This document shows, piece by piece, positions 52,441 to 64,000 of a stretch of 64,000 nt of DNA; the stretch's first letter is position 1, and the number at the start of each line of letters is the position of its first letter. The translations under genes were made by a program, and so were the position numbers. The notes under the pieces were generated by a model. That model had not been told where the DNA came from, did not search any database, and worked only from the letters and a program-made list of their open reading frames with translations. The stretch is from Closterium sp. NIES-65 (Eukaryota > Streptophyta > Zygnematophyceae > Desmidiales > Closteriaceae): NCBI GenBank assembly GCA_948144175.1, contig CANXME010000298.1, positions 568,001 through 632,000 of the forward strand. Direction: 5' to 3'.

Positions 52441-53730
52441 TAGATTACACCGATTCTCTGTAAACCAGAGTCATTTTTGTAAGGAACTCTGAACCTGCTG
52501 GGTTTTGATTTTGGAACTTGAGTTTTCTCCGATCTATTAGAGTTTTTGTGTAGGCTACTTTGAGGCCTCTGGGTTTTTCTTTCTAAGAATCGAGTTTACT
52601 CTGTATAGAAGATACATGACCCCTAGAACCCCCCGCCCCCCCACTCCCCAAATACCGGGATTTCCCTGAGTCGCCGAGAACATCATCCAAATTTCGTTCG
52701 TGTGTTGGCGGCATTACGAGCGCTGATTGGCTGGACTGGCAATTTTCCCAGCCAGCGCACATTGTGGCCACATCCCTTTCCTTAGTTAGATCTGTGGCGT
52801 CAATACAACTGAACTTCCTTCAGGATCGACGGATGATACAGCGCACAGGTGAAAACGTGGCGACGCGGTCAAGGCCTGCTAGTGCTCGGCTGGCTCAGGG
52901 GGGGTGAACCCCAGTTTCTCCATTCATTTTCCCAATCCGTCGTCAAGTACCTTGCGTACCCAGCATCACAGCCACGCCTCGAGCCACTCTGTTCCTGCAG
53001 CCTTCCCACAAATGCCTAACGATGTGACACCGCTGTGCCTGAGCTTGATCTCGGCCCGTCATGCAGCTCTCACCCTATGACGGGTCTGGAGTTTCTTCGT
53101 GGGGTAGTTTGTTCCCACGAGCACGAAGTCGAGGAGCATTGTGACGGAGGTGACCATTGGGGAGGCGACGATTGGTATCGTCGGGATGGTCTAGATGACG
53201 ATGAGCATTCCGATAGGGTCGAGGTGTGGGACGTTCGTAATCTTCCGGACGTTCGCCACGCACGGAGGATTACGATCACACTATTGGGAGCGAGGAGTGC
53301 GATGGGTCGCTCCGCCCAGACATTGCTGAACCGGCCGCGACCATACCAACACAGGTCATTGATGCATCCACGCCAGACTCGGTCGCGTCACAGACACCGA
53401 AGAAGCGGCGCTTCTTGCAGTCTGTGCTCGGATTTGGACTGCAGCCCGTTAGGCCTGCACCGACTCCGCCGGCCCCAGCAAAAAAAAGCACCACCAGTTG
53501 TCCGACTGACAGCAGAGGAGAAATGAATATTTTTAAAAGCTGTAACGCTTTTCAAAATTTTGTATTTTGAAAGCGAAGCGGCTTGTAATGTAGCAATGGT
53601 CAACAGCGAACCGCGTTAAACGCCCATATTGGAGTACAAAACGTGGGCTGGAGGTCATTTCCCTACACCCACGTCTTTCATTTTCAAACGGCTTAGCCTA
53701 GTTTCCGAGTTCCCAATTCCAAGCTGGCGA
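52441..53730. other. Unclassified stretch
   Basis: The first 450 bp are A+T-rich without a gene. From about 53060 there is G+C-rich, protein-like sequence with acidic residues, and at the end of an open frame a TPKKRRFLQSVLGFGL and PAPTPPAPAKK segment that resembles a protein C-terminus with a basic patch. I could not assign it; a decayed transposable element is likeliest. Confidence 0.35.
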
Positions 53731-53799
53731 AATTGAAGTCACTACCTCGTTTCCAGTCTCCGTCCACACTCCTTTCGGACATTTTCGCTCAAAACGCGA

Positions 53800-55007
53800 C
53801 GACTATGGCACTTAACGGCGAGAACGGTGACAACGCCAACGCTTCAATTCGTCCCGACGACGGAAATATTACCCGCGAACCCGCGGGCGAACGCCGGAAC
53901 AAGCGTCGGGCAGACGACGAGGAGTTGACCCCGACCGCCGTCGACATTCTGCTGTCCGACGTCGCTGGGGCACGCGCCCCTGGGGTGCCTCGAGCGCAAG
54001 TGGCCCCTGAGGGACCTGTAGCGCCGGCAGTCAACGAGTGCGCCAAGTCAACGCCGACCAGCGCGACCGACACCCCCCGTCAGCGTCAGCGCCGCAGGCA
54101 GGCACACGCGCCTGACGCGAGGCCTCAGGCGCACGTGGGCCCTGACGCGCCTAAGGCCCCTGACGTGCCTCAGGCCCCTGACGCGCCTGCGGCCTCGCCT
54201 GTCTTCACATCGGCCCAACTGCAGCAGCTGCTGTCCCTGTTACAGCAGCAAGCTCCCGCCGTTACGGAAACCAACGCTACACCAAACGAAACGTCAATTT
54301 CGGCTAAAAGCGCGAAGGAAAAAAGGGAGACGGTGAAACGCGCTCGCACGGCAAAAATCGCATGCGCCGAGGGCACCACCGCCAAAGCTACCTCGGCCCC
54401 AGAAAATCCCGCCGACAGCGACACTTCCGACGACGAAGCTAGTGAGGCACCTGCCGATAATGCATTTTTTTCAACCACCGAGCACCTCCCCCCCCTCCCT
54501 ACCTCCAACCCTAACCTCACCGCATCTTCCTTCAAGAACGCTACTGTTCGTGAACAAGCCGAGCTCCTTGAGGACCTGCGCGCCTACCTGATGCATGCGG
54601 AGTAGAAAGTGCGGCTCAACGAACCGGCAAGCGCCATCGAACTCCTCGAAAAGGCGCTCTCGCCCGTCAATAATCGTTTCAAGCTTCTCCACGTCACCGA
54701 TTACACGAATTTCCGCGTCGCTAACCGGTTCAAGATGTATGAAGAGAAGAGCTTGTTCACCTCGCGCCCATTCAAGCAAGCCATGGCGGACGTTGCGGCC
54801 ATGGAGCGCGCCCAAGGCAACCCCGGCCGAGCCGCACGAGGTGGAGGGCGAGGAACCGGTGCATTTGGCAACAAACGTGGTCCACCAATGGACAACAACA
54901 TCAGGAGCTTTCGTGGAACCTGCTTCAAGTGCGGACAGCCCAGCCACATGGCCAATATGTGCCCCGATACTGAGCGAGAGGCCCAAGGACCCGCGCTGGT
55001 GGTGTGA
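53800..55007 (+). mobile_element. Retroelement gag-like region
   Basis: A protein region rich in Ala, Pro and Asp ends with a CCHC zinc knuckle (CFKCGQPSHMANMCP). The order fits a gag of an LTR or DIRS-type retroelement. It is broken. The same orientation as the reverse transcriptase at 63580 suggests that both belonged to one element, split by the Copia insertion. Confidence 0.6.
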
Positions 55008-55332
55008 CCCTATGAGAGGGAAACCACTTGGGGCGCCAAGAGCACGTTGCATGGGCAACATGGTGTGCTTAGGCCGCTGGCCAGACCATGCGGAGCGAGT
55101 AGAATGGCCGCCGGCCGACCCCTAGGGAAGGGAGTAGGACTAGGAGTCCTAGGACTTAACCATGGGTGGCAATCATGAGTTGTATGCGTGTTAAAGCATG
55201 AAATATGGGCCGGAGTGGCAAGTCATGTGGACAATCGTTGATGTGTGGCTTAATGAATGAAATTTAAATTATTGGAACCTGGATTATTGAAGCGAGCAGC
55301 CCTCTAAGAGTGAGGCCTAAGCAGTTGAGGTA

Positions 55333-55374
<42 letters not shown>

Positions 55375-55703
55375 GGGGGGGGGGAGGAGAAGAGGAGAAA
55401 GAACGAAAGACAAGGAGAAGTGTGAGATGATGAAGATGTTGACTCTTAAGGAGGCCACACTATTTGGCCAGCACCAGCCCAATTTAACGGGACACGAGAG
55501 GGCCACTTGTGCGTCAAGCGCACAAGGAGGGCATACGAAGCATATTACTACGCGCAATTGACACGATGGGCAAAGAGCCCACGAGACAAGGCACGTTATC
55601 ATAAAAAATGTGCAAAGCACAATCCGGCAGCCCACCCCGAGCTCGTCGAACATCAAGAGCCCTCAGGTGCACATACGGCAAGCCTAAGGACGTGTATATT
55701 AGG
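55008..55703 (+). other. Stretch between gag-like region and Copia element
   Basis: Noncoding at first. It then has a 34-base A run followed by about 18 G residues (55335-55384), and a short open frame with TRRAYEAYYYAQLTRWAKSP. The homopolymer pair may be a sequencing or assembly weak spot. Confidence 0.4.
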
Positions 55704-55835
55704 TGTGAAAATGAGAACAAGAGTGGAATGACTATGAATGAAGTGAGTACATATAGGAAACCCTAATTGGGCTGTACCCCCTATGGGATATCCCACTATA
55801 GCCTACACAAATAAGTAAGCTATAATGTTCTGACA
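55704..55835 (-). repeat. Copia 3' LTR
   Basis: 132 bp, TG...CA, about 98 percent identical by eye to the LTR at 63017. TTAGG at 55699-55703 is the target duplication. Confidence 0.92.
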
Positions 55836-56048
55836 CACCCCCATAGGCAAAGTGGGGGAGAACAAGGGGTCACAAGACCAGTCAAGCAAAGCAAGGCAAA
55901 GCTCAGGGTGGATCACGAAGTCACCACACATTCCGAGCACAAGTTCAAAGGCCAAAAGGCCAGTTCACATGCAAGATCACATATATAGATATACAAGAGG
56001 CTAAGCAAGCAAGAGCAAGAGTATATATATGTGACAGTACAAGCAAGG

Positions 56049-57563
56049 TCAAGAGGTGAGCAAGTGAGGCAAGACATGCACAAGACCCAACTGAGTGCAG
56101 AAGCGCTGATGATCACAAGGCGCAAGTGCCTTGGTGAAGACATCAGCAGTGTTGGCCTCAGAGGCCACGTACGCAAGCCGCAACTGTCCACGCTGCTGTA
56201 GCTCACGAGCAAGAAAGTAGCGGAGAGCAATGTGCTCTGTCCTGTGCTCCAGACGCTGCTCTCGACACAAGGCCAGCATGGCCTTGTTGTCTACGTACAG
56301 CACTGGAGGAGAACGAGGCGGCTCTCCAAGGTCAGTCAGCAGGTAGGTGAGCCAGCGAAGCTCCTGGGCAGCCATAGCCCTGGCGTAGATCTCAGCCTCA
56401 CAACTGGAGCCGAGAACAGAAGAAGAGCGGGTAGCCCGCCACGAAACAGAGCCGGAACCAAGACTGAAAGTGTAACCCTATGATGACCGCTGCTTAGCCT
56501 GGTCGTCAGCCCAAGAAGCGTCCGCGTGCCCAGTGAGGACCACTGGACTCTGCCCTCCAAGCACTAGCCCCATGCCCGACGTACTGCACAAGTAGCGCAA
56601 CACCCTCTTCGCTGCAGCCATGTGCTCTGGTCGGTGTCTCCCAGGAGCAACATAGCGTGCGAGAATGCTAAGAGGGTATGCAAGGTCAGGTCGAGTGCAG
56701 GTCATCAGGTACATGAGGCAGCCAACAAGCTCTGGATACGGGCCACTCGACTCTACGGACTCATCCGAAGGCAGAGCTGAGAGCGAGTGGCGAGTAGGCA
56801 GAGGAGTGGCCTGAGGCGAGGAGTACGTGAAGCCGAAGCGCTGAAGGACCTGCTGCACCATGTGTGACTGAGTCAGGGTAATGGTGCGGCGTGCTCTGTC
56901 CCGGGTGATCTGCAAGCCAAGGTAGCTGCGCAGTTCACCCAGGTCAGTGCACGTGTGTCTCTTCTGCAGCTCGGACTTCACGTAGGCGAGTCCAGCAGTG
57001 TCAGCTGTGGCAGAGACCAAGTCGTCGACGTACACGAGGATGTAGAACGGCGGCAGTGAGGTGTTGGTGCGCACAAACAGCGACGGGTCGGCAGTAGAAG
57101 GAGCAAACCCAAGAGCCGCAAGCGTAGTCCTCAGTGTGTCGTGCCACTCACGGGGCGCCTGGCGGAGACCGTAGACTGGACGCCGGAGACTCCACTGGGT
57201 ACCAGGAGGGAAAGACCCAGTGAAGCCAGGTGGGCGGCGCAGCCAGATCTCCTCGTGCAGGCTGCCCTACAAGAAAGCAGTGCTGAAGTCGAGAGAGTGC
57301 AGCTCGTAGTCACGGTGAGCAGCAACGTGCAGCAATACCCGAAGAGTGGTCATCTTCGGGGTGGGGGAGAAGGTTTGAAAGTAGTCAACCCCCTGTCGCT
57401 GACTGAAGCCACGAGCCACGTACCGTGCCTTGAAGACAGGCGGAGAACCCGGCGGCCGCTTCACCCTGAAGATCCACATGCCACTGACAATGTTCGCCCC
57501 AGGTGGGGGAACCTCGTCAACTTCCAGGAAGCCATCTCTGCGTCCATAGCTGCCTGCCACTGA
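56049..57563 (-). other. Copia reverse transcriptase and RNase H region
   Basis: Segments show the Copia reverse transcriptase start (FKARYVARGFSQRQGVDYFQ), the catalytic ILVYVDDLV box and RNase H motifs (LYVDNKAMLALCREQRLEHR; TEHIALRYFLARE). Part of a fossil element. Confidence 0.88.
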
Positions 57564-58802
57564 GAGGAGTAGGGACCCTCTATCGCCTCCGCGTAAGAGC
57601 GCGGAGTCGGGATGTCTAGTGCATCCGGGTCTCCCTCAGGGGCGAGCAGTACAGACGCGAGATGAGGTGAAGCGGCGGCCAGACACTGGAACTCCTCCTG
57701 CCTATCCTCAACGACGTCCGTGCCAAGGGCACACTCACCCCCGACGGACGGAGGACAGGCAGACTCAGACTCAGCGACAAGACTAGCAGCGTAGTCTAGA
57801 CGACAGCGCGCAGCAAAGTCGACGAGCTCAGTGACAAGGGCAGAGGCAGCAAAAGACTCGAGAGAAGGGTCAGTGACAGCAGTAGCAAGGAGACGCGTGA
57901 CAGTAGGACTGGCAGCCCGAAGAGAGTCCGACTCCGGGTCGGCAAGAGCAGGAAGAGAGGACTCAGGAGGAGAAGGTAAAGGGGCACGCAGAGGGGCAGT
58001 AGACGGACGCAGTGACATCCGGTGCGTGCCAGGGACAGGAGGAGGACGCTGACGCGAACTGCGACCACTAGCGCGTGCAGTACGAACAGGCGATGCAGGA
58101 CGAGACGCAGGCTCACGACGCTCAGTAAGACCTCCAGTAGGACCAGCGTAGGGAGAAGGAGCAGGCAAAGGGGAGGCAGGCTGTAGCTGTGACTGTGACG
58201 GGACAGGCTGTGGACCCTCTAAGGGAGGAGGAGGACCAGTAGAAAGTGGAAGACCAAGAACCTACTATAGGAGTGGAGCGAAGTACGGTCGAGGCCGCGC
58301 GGCGACACCAGACACAGCAGGGACAGTACGAGTACCCTCACCAGGAGCACCCGCTCCAGCAGCACCTCCAGCAGCTCCAGAACCTCCAGCAGCACCAGGA
58401 GCACCCCCAGCAGGACCGCTAGTGGTAGTCTCAGCACCAGCACCCTCAGCAGCACCAGCTCCAGTCGAACCCGCAGGCCCAGCAGCTCCAGTACTCCCAG
58501 TAGGAGCACCTCCGGGACCCGCGACAGCAGCACCCTCAGTAGTCGAGAAACCTCCAGCACCAGCAGCACGCCTCCAGCGCCGGGCAAACCACTCACGCAG
58601 CTCCTGTGGGGAGAGTGGCTCCCGGCGAGACGAAGCACCCGTAGAACCTCCAGGCGAAGAACCTCTAGGCTCAGCACCCCCAGGCAAAGCACCCCCAGGC
58701 GTAGCACCTCCAGTCTCAGCACCCCCAGTCTCAGCACCCCCAGGCTCCGTACCCCCAGGCTCAGCACCCCCAGGCTCAACACCCGCAGCAGCACCAGAGT
58801 CA

Positions 58803-61529
58803 TCAGTGACCTCGACAGGCTCGACCGCGTCTACCTGGGACACACCTGAAGGGGCAGAACCCTGAGGGGGGAGGGGGTCTACCGGGGGGGGGACCTGGTA
58901 CCAAGAAGAGCGGGGGTGGGGGGAGGGACGGAGTGCGGTAGGGGAAGAGGCGGTAGTAGGGTACCGACTCGTCAAACGTGACGTCCTGGGAGGACAGAAC
59001 ACGGCGAGAGGTGGGGTGGTAGAACTTCCACCCAGGGGTGTCGGGGGGGAACCCCAGGAAGACGCAGGGAGCAGCGCGAGGGGACAGCTTGTCCGCAGAC
59101 AAGTCGCGGACAAACGCCCGAGATCCCCAGACCCGGAACGCCGACGCATCGCCAACCTTCCCCGTCCACAGCAGGGCTGGGGAGGTCTCCGGCCTGGAGA
59201 CCCTGGGGTGAAGGTTGATCTGGTGCGCCGCGTACCTCACCGCAAACGGCCACAGAAAATGGGGGGCAGCCGCATGCGTCATAGACGTACGAGCGACGTC
59301 CATGACCATGCCAATGCGGCGCTCAGCAATCCCATTTTGCTGCGGTGAGTCCGGAAGCGTGAAGGTCTGACGGATGCCTCGCGCACGACAGTAGGCACGC
59401 AGAAGGCCAGAGGAGAACTCTCCGCCTCTGTCCGAGTGTAGACGCAGAACAGGAAAGTCCGAGCCAAAGCTCTGCCTGAGCTGGAGACGAGCTGCGCGGA
59501 TCCAGTCGATCAGCACCTCAGTGACATCACCCTTGCTGCGCAAGGGGAAGACTGTGGTGTAACGCGAGTAGTCGTCAACAACAAGCAGGAAGTAGCGCTC
59601 GTGACCCTGTCCACGGACGCGGGCGGGGCCCCACACGTCCATGTGAAGCGTTTGCAACGGGGCCTCAGTCGGAGGAAACTGGGAGGAGTGAGGGGTAGCA
59701 TGTTGGCGCCCCTCAACACAGGGGACACAGGTAGGGCCAGGGCCCTGAGGAAGGGGAGGGAGGGACCGGGGGCGACCAGACACAAGAAGACGGGAGGCCA
59801 TGCCTCTGAGCCGAAGCAGAGAGGGGTGACCAAGGCGGTGGTGCCAGAGGAGAGTCTCGTGAGACAGGAGACGACACGAACAGGGGGCAGACTCAGGACC
59901 AGACCTGGACGCTGCAGCAAACACCTGACCAGACGCAGGGACCCTACCAAACTCAGGAACTGGGGGAGACGCAGTGGTCAGTGTGTACAGGCTCGACCCT
60001 GGCTGACGGGTAAACGTAGCCAGGTGTCGACCTGTGCTAGCCTTATTGCAGTGCGTCACCCGCTGACGAGCAGGGGTGAACTGGTAGACTCCCGCATCCT
60101 GTAGGTCAGCACCACTCACCAAGTTCGTAGAGAATGAGGGGAGGTAGAGACCAGACAGGGTGCCAAAGGGAGCCGCCGGACACGGGAGGACAGTGGAGAA
60201 GCGAGACAGGATAGGACCCCCGGAGGGGTCAGCCAGGGAAACCGCAACCGGCCGACTAAGCGGCGTGAGGGTGGTGCGATCCCGAAAGAAGGAGCGAGAC
60301 GCCCCAGAGTTGGAGCGAGACGCCCCAGAGTCAAGGGTGAACGTGTGGGAGGCCGAAGGCGACGTAGTACCTGAGAGCGCAGACTCACCAGTACCTGAGG
60401 ACGCAGACATACTAGCACCTAGAGCAGCAGCGTCGCAAGCACCTAGGGCAGCAGCCTCACCAGTACCTAGAGCAGCAGTCTCAATGCCCGGGTCGGGCGG
60501 AAAACACTGGTAACACTCACCCTCATCACTAATAGTCACAGCATACATGGCAGCAAGGATAGCATCAAAGTCAAGATCAAAGATAGCTACGCCAGCCCTA
60601 GACAGCTCTCCCCAGCGGGGGATCTCCGTGGCCTCCGGAAACTGCTGACGCCAAGCGTCCGTCAGGCGGCCAAAACAGCGCTGGGTGGGGTGGGCACCCC
60701 CACACTGCTCACCCGCGCGGTCGCCGGTGCGAAGGACGTAGGTGTACGGACCAAGACCCCCACCACGCTGACGCTGCGTGTACCACTCACGGAGCTGCTG
60801 AGGGGTGGGGACGTCGCGAGAACGCTGCTGCTGCTGCTGCTGGCGCTGACTACCCCCAGTGCCGCTCCGCTGTGAAGTGCCACTCCGACCACCTCCACCA
60901 CCTCCACCTCCAACTCCTCCACCTCCGCCACCGCCGCCACCCCCGCCAGTACCGCCGCCGTCGACGCCGCCTCCGCCTCCACTCCTACCACCAGCACCCC
61001 CACCCCCGCCACCTCCTCCATCGCCACCCCCACTCCCTCCGCCGCCCCCACCTCCACCGCCACCGCCCCCGCTAGCCCCACCCGCTCCCTTGCCCCCCTT
61101 GCCCTTGCCAGGTTGGCGTCTCCCGCTAGGGGCAGATGCCGCACCGACCAACTCAAGACCAACGAGGTCGGCCTCAGCGGCAGAGGCGACAGAGGGCAAG
61201 AGAGGGGAAGGAGAACACCCCTCAAAGATGGGGGCGCGGGGGTCACCTCGAGAGGCTCCTACAGCGACGATGCTCTTCTCCGCCGCTAGGAGGGCCTTCT
61301 CTAGGCTGTCGACTGTGAGAGTGGTTGGATAGACCGCGAGGAAGTGGTCCCGGACTACACGAAGGGAGTCAGGGAGGCGGGTGACTAGAAAGTAGAGAGT
61401 GATGTACATGGGGGGGGGGGGGGGGGGGGGGGTTCTTGGCGCAGAAGTCAGCAGGAAGCGCAGCGCGGTAGCGGGTGTCACTAGTGCGGAGGTGCGTAGT
61501 GAGATCAGCGACTGTGGGAAAGGCGGCAA
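58803..61529 (-). other. Copia zinc-free linker, protease and integrase region
   Basis: A long open stretch carries a Gly-rich linker, the protease signature (FTLDSGASRS, near 60300), the GAG-pre-integrase box (LLWHHRLGHPSLLRLRGMAS), integrase core motifs (LHMDVWGPARV; LRLHSDRGGEFSS; PQQNGIAERR) and the FRVWGSRAFVRDLSADKLSP tail. Two long G runs (near 61411 and in the linker) lie at its start. Confidence 0.9.
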
Positions 61530-61894
61530 GGTCAGGGAAGAGGAAGGGTAGCATGAGGCGGCTCAGTGCAGCAGTGGCAGGGGAGGAGTAGCGTGCAACT
61601 ACAGCGTTGTACAAGGTCTGAGCACTCTTGTACTGACTAAAGTGCGCACGCTCAGAGGTAGGGAGGTGGCGACGCACAGCAAGACGTGCAGCAGCATCGC
61701 GCCGTGGCCCACTGGGAGCGAATAGTAGGGTCAGCATCAGCAGCAGGGGCAGGAGAGGCGCCAGAGGTGAGGTCAAAGAGAGAAAGATTGTCTGCCCTAT
61801 CGCACTGTAAGAACAGCTGCAGGTCGTCGACCCAGACCTCAAAGTCAATGGCTCGACCCTCAGCGTCAAAAGCGAGGACACTAGGGGTAGCCAT
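61430..61894 (-). other. Copia gag region
   Basis: Starts MATPSVLAFDAEGRAIDFEV and continues with WVDDLQLFLQCDRADNLSLF, the N-terminal gag type seen in plant and algal Copia elements. Part of the fossil element. Confidence 0.8.
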
Positions 61895-61974
61895 GACGAC
61901 AGACTCTAGCAGTGCAAACAGTAGGGTGAGGGCAGTGCAGTGAAAAAGGCTCTGTGCTCACCAGACTGGGCAGG

Positions 61975-62940
61975 TCAGGCGGTCTGGAAGTAGGGCAGCT
62001 CAGCGGCCGGCGGCTCGGCTGCTGGGCGGCTCGGCTGCTGGGCGGTTCGGCTGCTCCGCGGCTTGGCTGCTGGGCGGCTCGGCGGCTCGGCTGCTCGGCT
62101 GCTGGGCGGCTCGGCGGCTCGGCGGCTCGGTTGCTGGGCGGCTCGGCGGCTCAGCGGCTCGGCTGCGGGGCGGCTCGGCGGCTCGGCTGCTGGGCGACCC
62201 GGCGGTCGGGCGGCTCGGTGGCGCTGGTTCAGGGCGGCGTGGCGGTCGTGGGTAGGGCGACGGGTGGGCCGCAGGTAGAGCTGCGGGAGGGCAGCAGGTA
62301 GGGCGGCTGGCGGGCCGCAGAGTAGGTCGGCGGGGCCGCGGGAGCAGGGCGGCGGGGCCGTCAAGAAGGTCGGTGGGGCCGCAACGTAGGGCGGCGGGGC
62401 CGTCGAAAGGTAGGGCGGCGGGGCCGCGAAGTAGGGCGGCGGGGCCGCAGGAGTAGGGCGGCGGGGCCGCGTTAGTAGGGCGGCGGGGTCGTCGGTGTAG
62501 GGCGGCGGGGCCGCAATGTAGGGCGGCGGGGCCGTAGGAGTAGGGCGGCGGGGCCGCGTCAGTAGGGCGGCGGGGCCGTCGGTGTAGGGCGGCGGGGCCG
62601 CGATGTAGGGCGGCGGGGACGCAGGAGTAGGGCGGCGGGGCCGCGTCAGTAGGGCGGCGGGGCCGTCGGTGTAGGGCGGCGGGGCCGCGATGTAGGGCGG
62701 CGGGGCTGCAGGAGTAGGGCGGCGGGGCCGCGTGATAGGGCGGTGGGTCCGTCGGCGTAGGGCGGCGGGGCCGCGACGTAGGGTGGCGGGGCCGCAGGAG
62801 TAGGGCGGCGAGGCCGCGAGGTAGGGCGGCGCGACAGGCCGCTGCAAGGGCGGCGCGCCACTGCCGCTAAGGCGGCTCGGCGCGACCGTAGGGTCGGCGC
62901 GACGGGCCGCTAGGGGCGACACGACGGGTCGCTAAAAAAA
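61975..62940. repeat. G+C-rich repeats in the Copia leader
   Basis: Two kinds of tandem repeat: CGGCTCGGCTGCTGGGCGG-like (61995-62215) and GTAGGGCGGCGGGGCCG-like (about 15 bp and multiples, 62300-62850), between the 5' LTR and gag. Confidence 0.85.
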
Positions 62941-63016
62941 ATGGGAGAGCGCGACTCGAGGCGCGCTTCGGTGGGCCCTAGGAACAGTCCCTAGGAGGGG
63001 ACCTGCTCTGATTCCA

Positions 63017-63148
63017 TGTGAAAATGAGAACGAGAGTGGAATGACTATGAATGAAGTGAGTACATATAGGAAACCCTAATTGGGTTGTACCCCCTATGGG
63101 ATACCCCACTATAGCCTACACAAATAAGTAAGCTATAATGTTCTGACA
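63017..63148 (-). repeat. Copia 5' LTR
   Basis: 132 bp, paired with 55704-55835; TTAGG at 63149-63153 completes the target duplication. Confidence 0.92.
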
Positions 63149-63163
63149 TTAGGCGTTGAAAGA

Positions 63164-63205
<42 letters not shown>

Positions 63206-63578
63206 AACAACAACAACAACAAGGGAGAGAGGTGAACGTATCAATATGAAAGAGAAGGGGAAGGGTGGGTAAATGGCCTACCTTGTGAGGGTTCGGCCAT
63301 ACACTGCCCCGTTGTTCACTAGTACATGCACTCGTATTAATAGCAACTAGAGCTGATGCAAAAAAAAAAAAAAAAAAAAAAAATCTTCACTGCCTGTGCC
63401 CTTTTTGCGACCCGTTGCACGGATCCACCGGATGGCGGGATGGGCGAGCGACACATCCCCTACGAATACGCGATCACAGATCAGCTCGTCACAAAGATGT
63501 GCGGTCGGCTACGCTTGGCATTCCCATGGTGCAGCTCATGGTGCGACAGCAGCTTCATACTCTCAGTGATACTTCACG
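63149..63578 (+). other. Stretch between Copia and DIRS-like frame
   Basis: Contains an A run of about 40 bases followed by AAC repeats (63163-63220) and a second A run (63360-63383). No gene recognised. Confidence 0.4.
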
Positions 63579-64000
63579 GTTAGTGGATGCCATGGGAACT
63601 CATTCCCCCAGCGCCGTTCCAGCGCGACAATCACGCGGGCGCACAGATCCACGCCCAGTTTACCAAACAGGCTATTAGCAAGCTCCTAGAAAGCGGCGCA
63701 GCTGCTCTTGCCCCCGCGGCTCAGACCGTATGCATTAGCCCACTGAACGTGGTGGTCCAAAGAGAGAAATGCCGACTGATCCTCGACCTCCGCCAAGTGA
63801 ACCTGCACCTGCGCATTCCAAAATTCAAGTACGAGGGGCTCAATCGGGTTGCGGAGATCGCTTGCGTGGGCGACTGGGTGTTCTCTATCGACCTAAAGTC
63901 TGGGTATCACCACGTGGATATTCACCCATCGTGCTGGAAGTACCTGGGATTTCGATTTGACAGAAAGACATACATATTCCACTCGCTCCCGTTCGGCCTC
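63579..64000 (+). mobile_element. DIRS-like reverse transcriptase, start only
   Basis: An open frame to the window edge reads LIPPAPFQRDNHAGAQIHAQ, then VVVQREKCRLILDLRQVN, IPKFKYEGL, VFSIDLKSGYHHVDI, KYLGFRFDRKTY and SLPFGL. These are the N-terminal fingers and first catalytic Asp motif of DIRS/PAT-type reverse transcriptases. It continues beyond the window, so its completeness cannot be judged. Confidence 0.78.

Larger units (their letters stand above)
55704..63148 (-). mobile_element. Copia (Ty1-type) LTR retrotransposon
   Basis: 132-bp LTRs (55704-55835 and 63017-63148) begin TGTGAAAATG and end TTCTGACA, and TTAGG is repeated on both flanks. Next to the 5' LTR, TGGAATCAGAGC resembles the initiator-Met primer binding site. 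Domain order on the minus strand (gag, protease, integrase, reverse transcriptase, RNase H) is that of Copia. The LTRs differ at only about three sites, so the insertion is young, but the coding region is interrupted in several places. Confidence 0.93.

Noticed and set aside
55335-55384. Retrotransposon poly(A) tail at the A run followed by G run
   Set aside because: No target duplication found around it; the adjoining pure G run suggests a homopolymer or assembly weak spot.
58265-59155. Separate collagen-like or Gly/Ala-rich gene
   Set aside because: It lies within the Copia polyprotein region as the linker between integrase and reverse transcriptase.

Overview
The window is nuclear DNA of a eukaryote with many introns. 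Two host genes have their closest recognisable relatives in land plants: a homologue of Arabidopsis SPPL1 and a homologue of the plant S26-type peptidase-like protein AT2G31140. The third is an SRFR1/TTC13 homologue. Together with a G+C-rich Copia element and tRNAs of plant type, this suggests a streptophyte green alga. A zygnematophyte such as Closterium is my best guess, but that is inference from recalled protein families; no database was searched.

Layout. (1) 1-20664, + strand: the C-terminal 639 codons of an SRFR1/TTC13-type TPR protein in 14 exons. The introns are swollen by minisatellites and by broken copies of the neighbouring exons, and one intron holds a tRNA-Glu gene. (2) 20837-23705: a TA-flanked DNA transposon with a second TA-flanked, pogo-like transposon nested in it. 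(3) About 24.5-52.4 kb: a large, diverged inverted duplication. Each arm carries, from the outside in, a tRNA-Gly, an S26 peptidase-like gene and the 5' part of SPPL1. Both S26 genes keep every splice phase open (left, minus strand, 25355-30216; right, plus strand, 44535-49866). SPPL1 is complete only from the right arm into the spacer (minus strand, 42366-35256); the left copy is a broken 5' fragment. Later insertions are a LINE fragment inside the right-arm tRNA-Gly, a poly(A)-tailed element of unknown family in an SPPL1 intron, and a short TA-flanked element in the spacer. (4) About 52.5-64 kb: retroelement territory. A Copia element (minus strand, 55704-63148, 132-bp LTRs, 5-bp target duplication) lies between a gag-like region and a DIRS-like reverse transcriptase region that runs off the window.

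The most unusual signal is a family of perfect palindromes, TTTTGAG-NNNN-CTCAAAA, whose 4-base core is itself palindromic (TCGA, GCGC, ACGT or AATT). More than 30 perfect copies, and many decayed ones, sit in the introns of all three gene families and even inside coding exons. None was seen in the transposons. They often occur at the joints of local tandem duplications whose unit includes a piece of the adjacent exon with its splice site. Introns here seem to have grown by repeated duplication of exon-intron junctions, with the palindrome as a recurrent companion.

The genes do not form a pathway. SRFR1/TTC13 is a TPR scaffold (an immune regulator in Arabidopsis), SPPL1 an intramembrane aspartyl protease, and the S26-like protein a relative of organellar signal peptidases. 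Exon models rest on recalled homologues plus consistent GT-AG splice phases.
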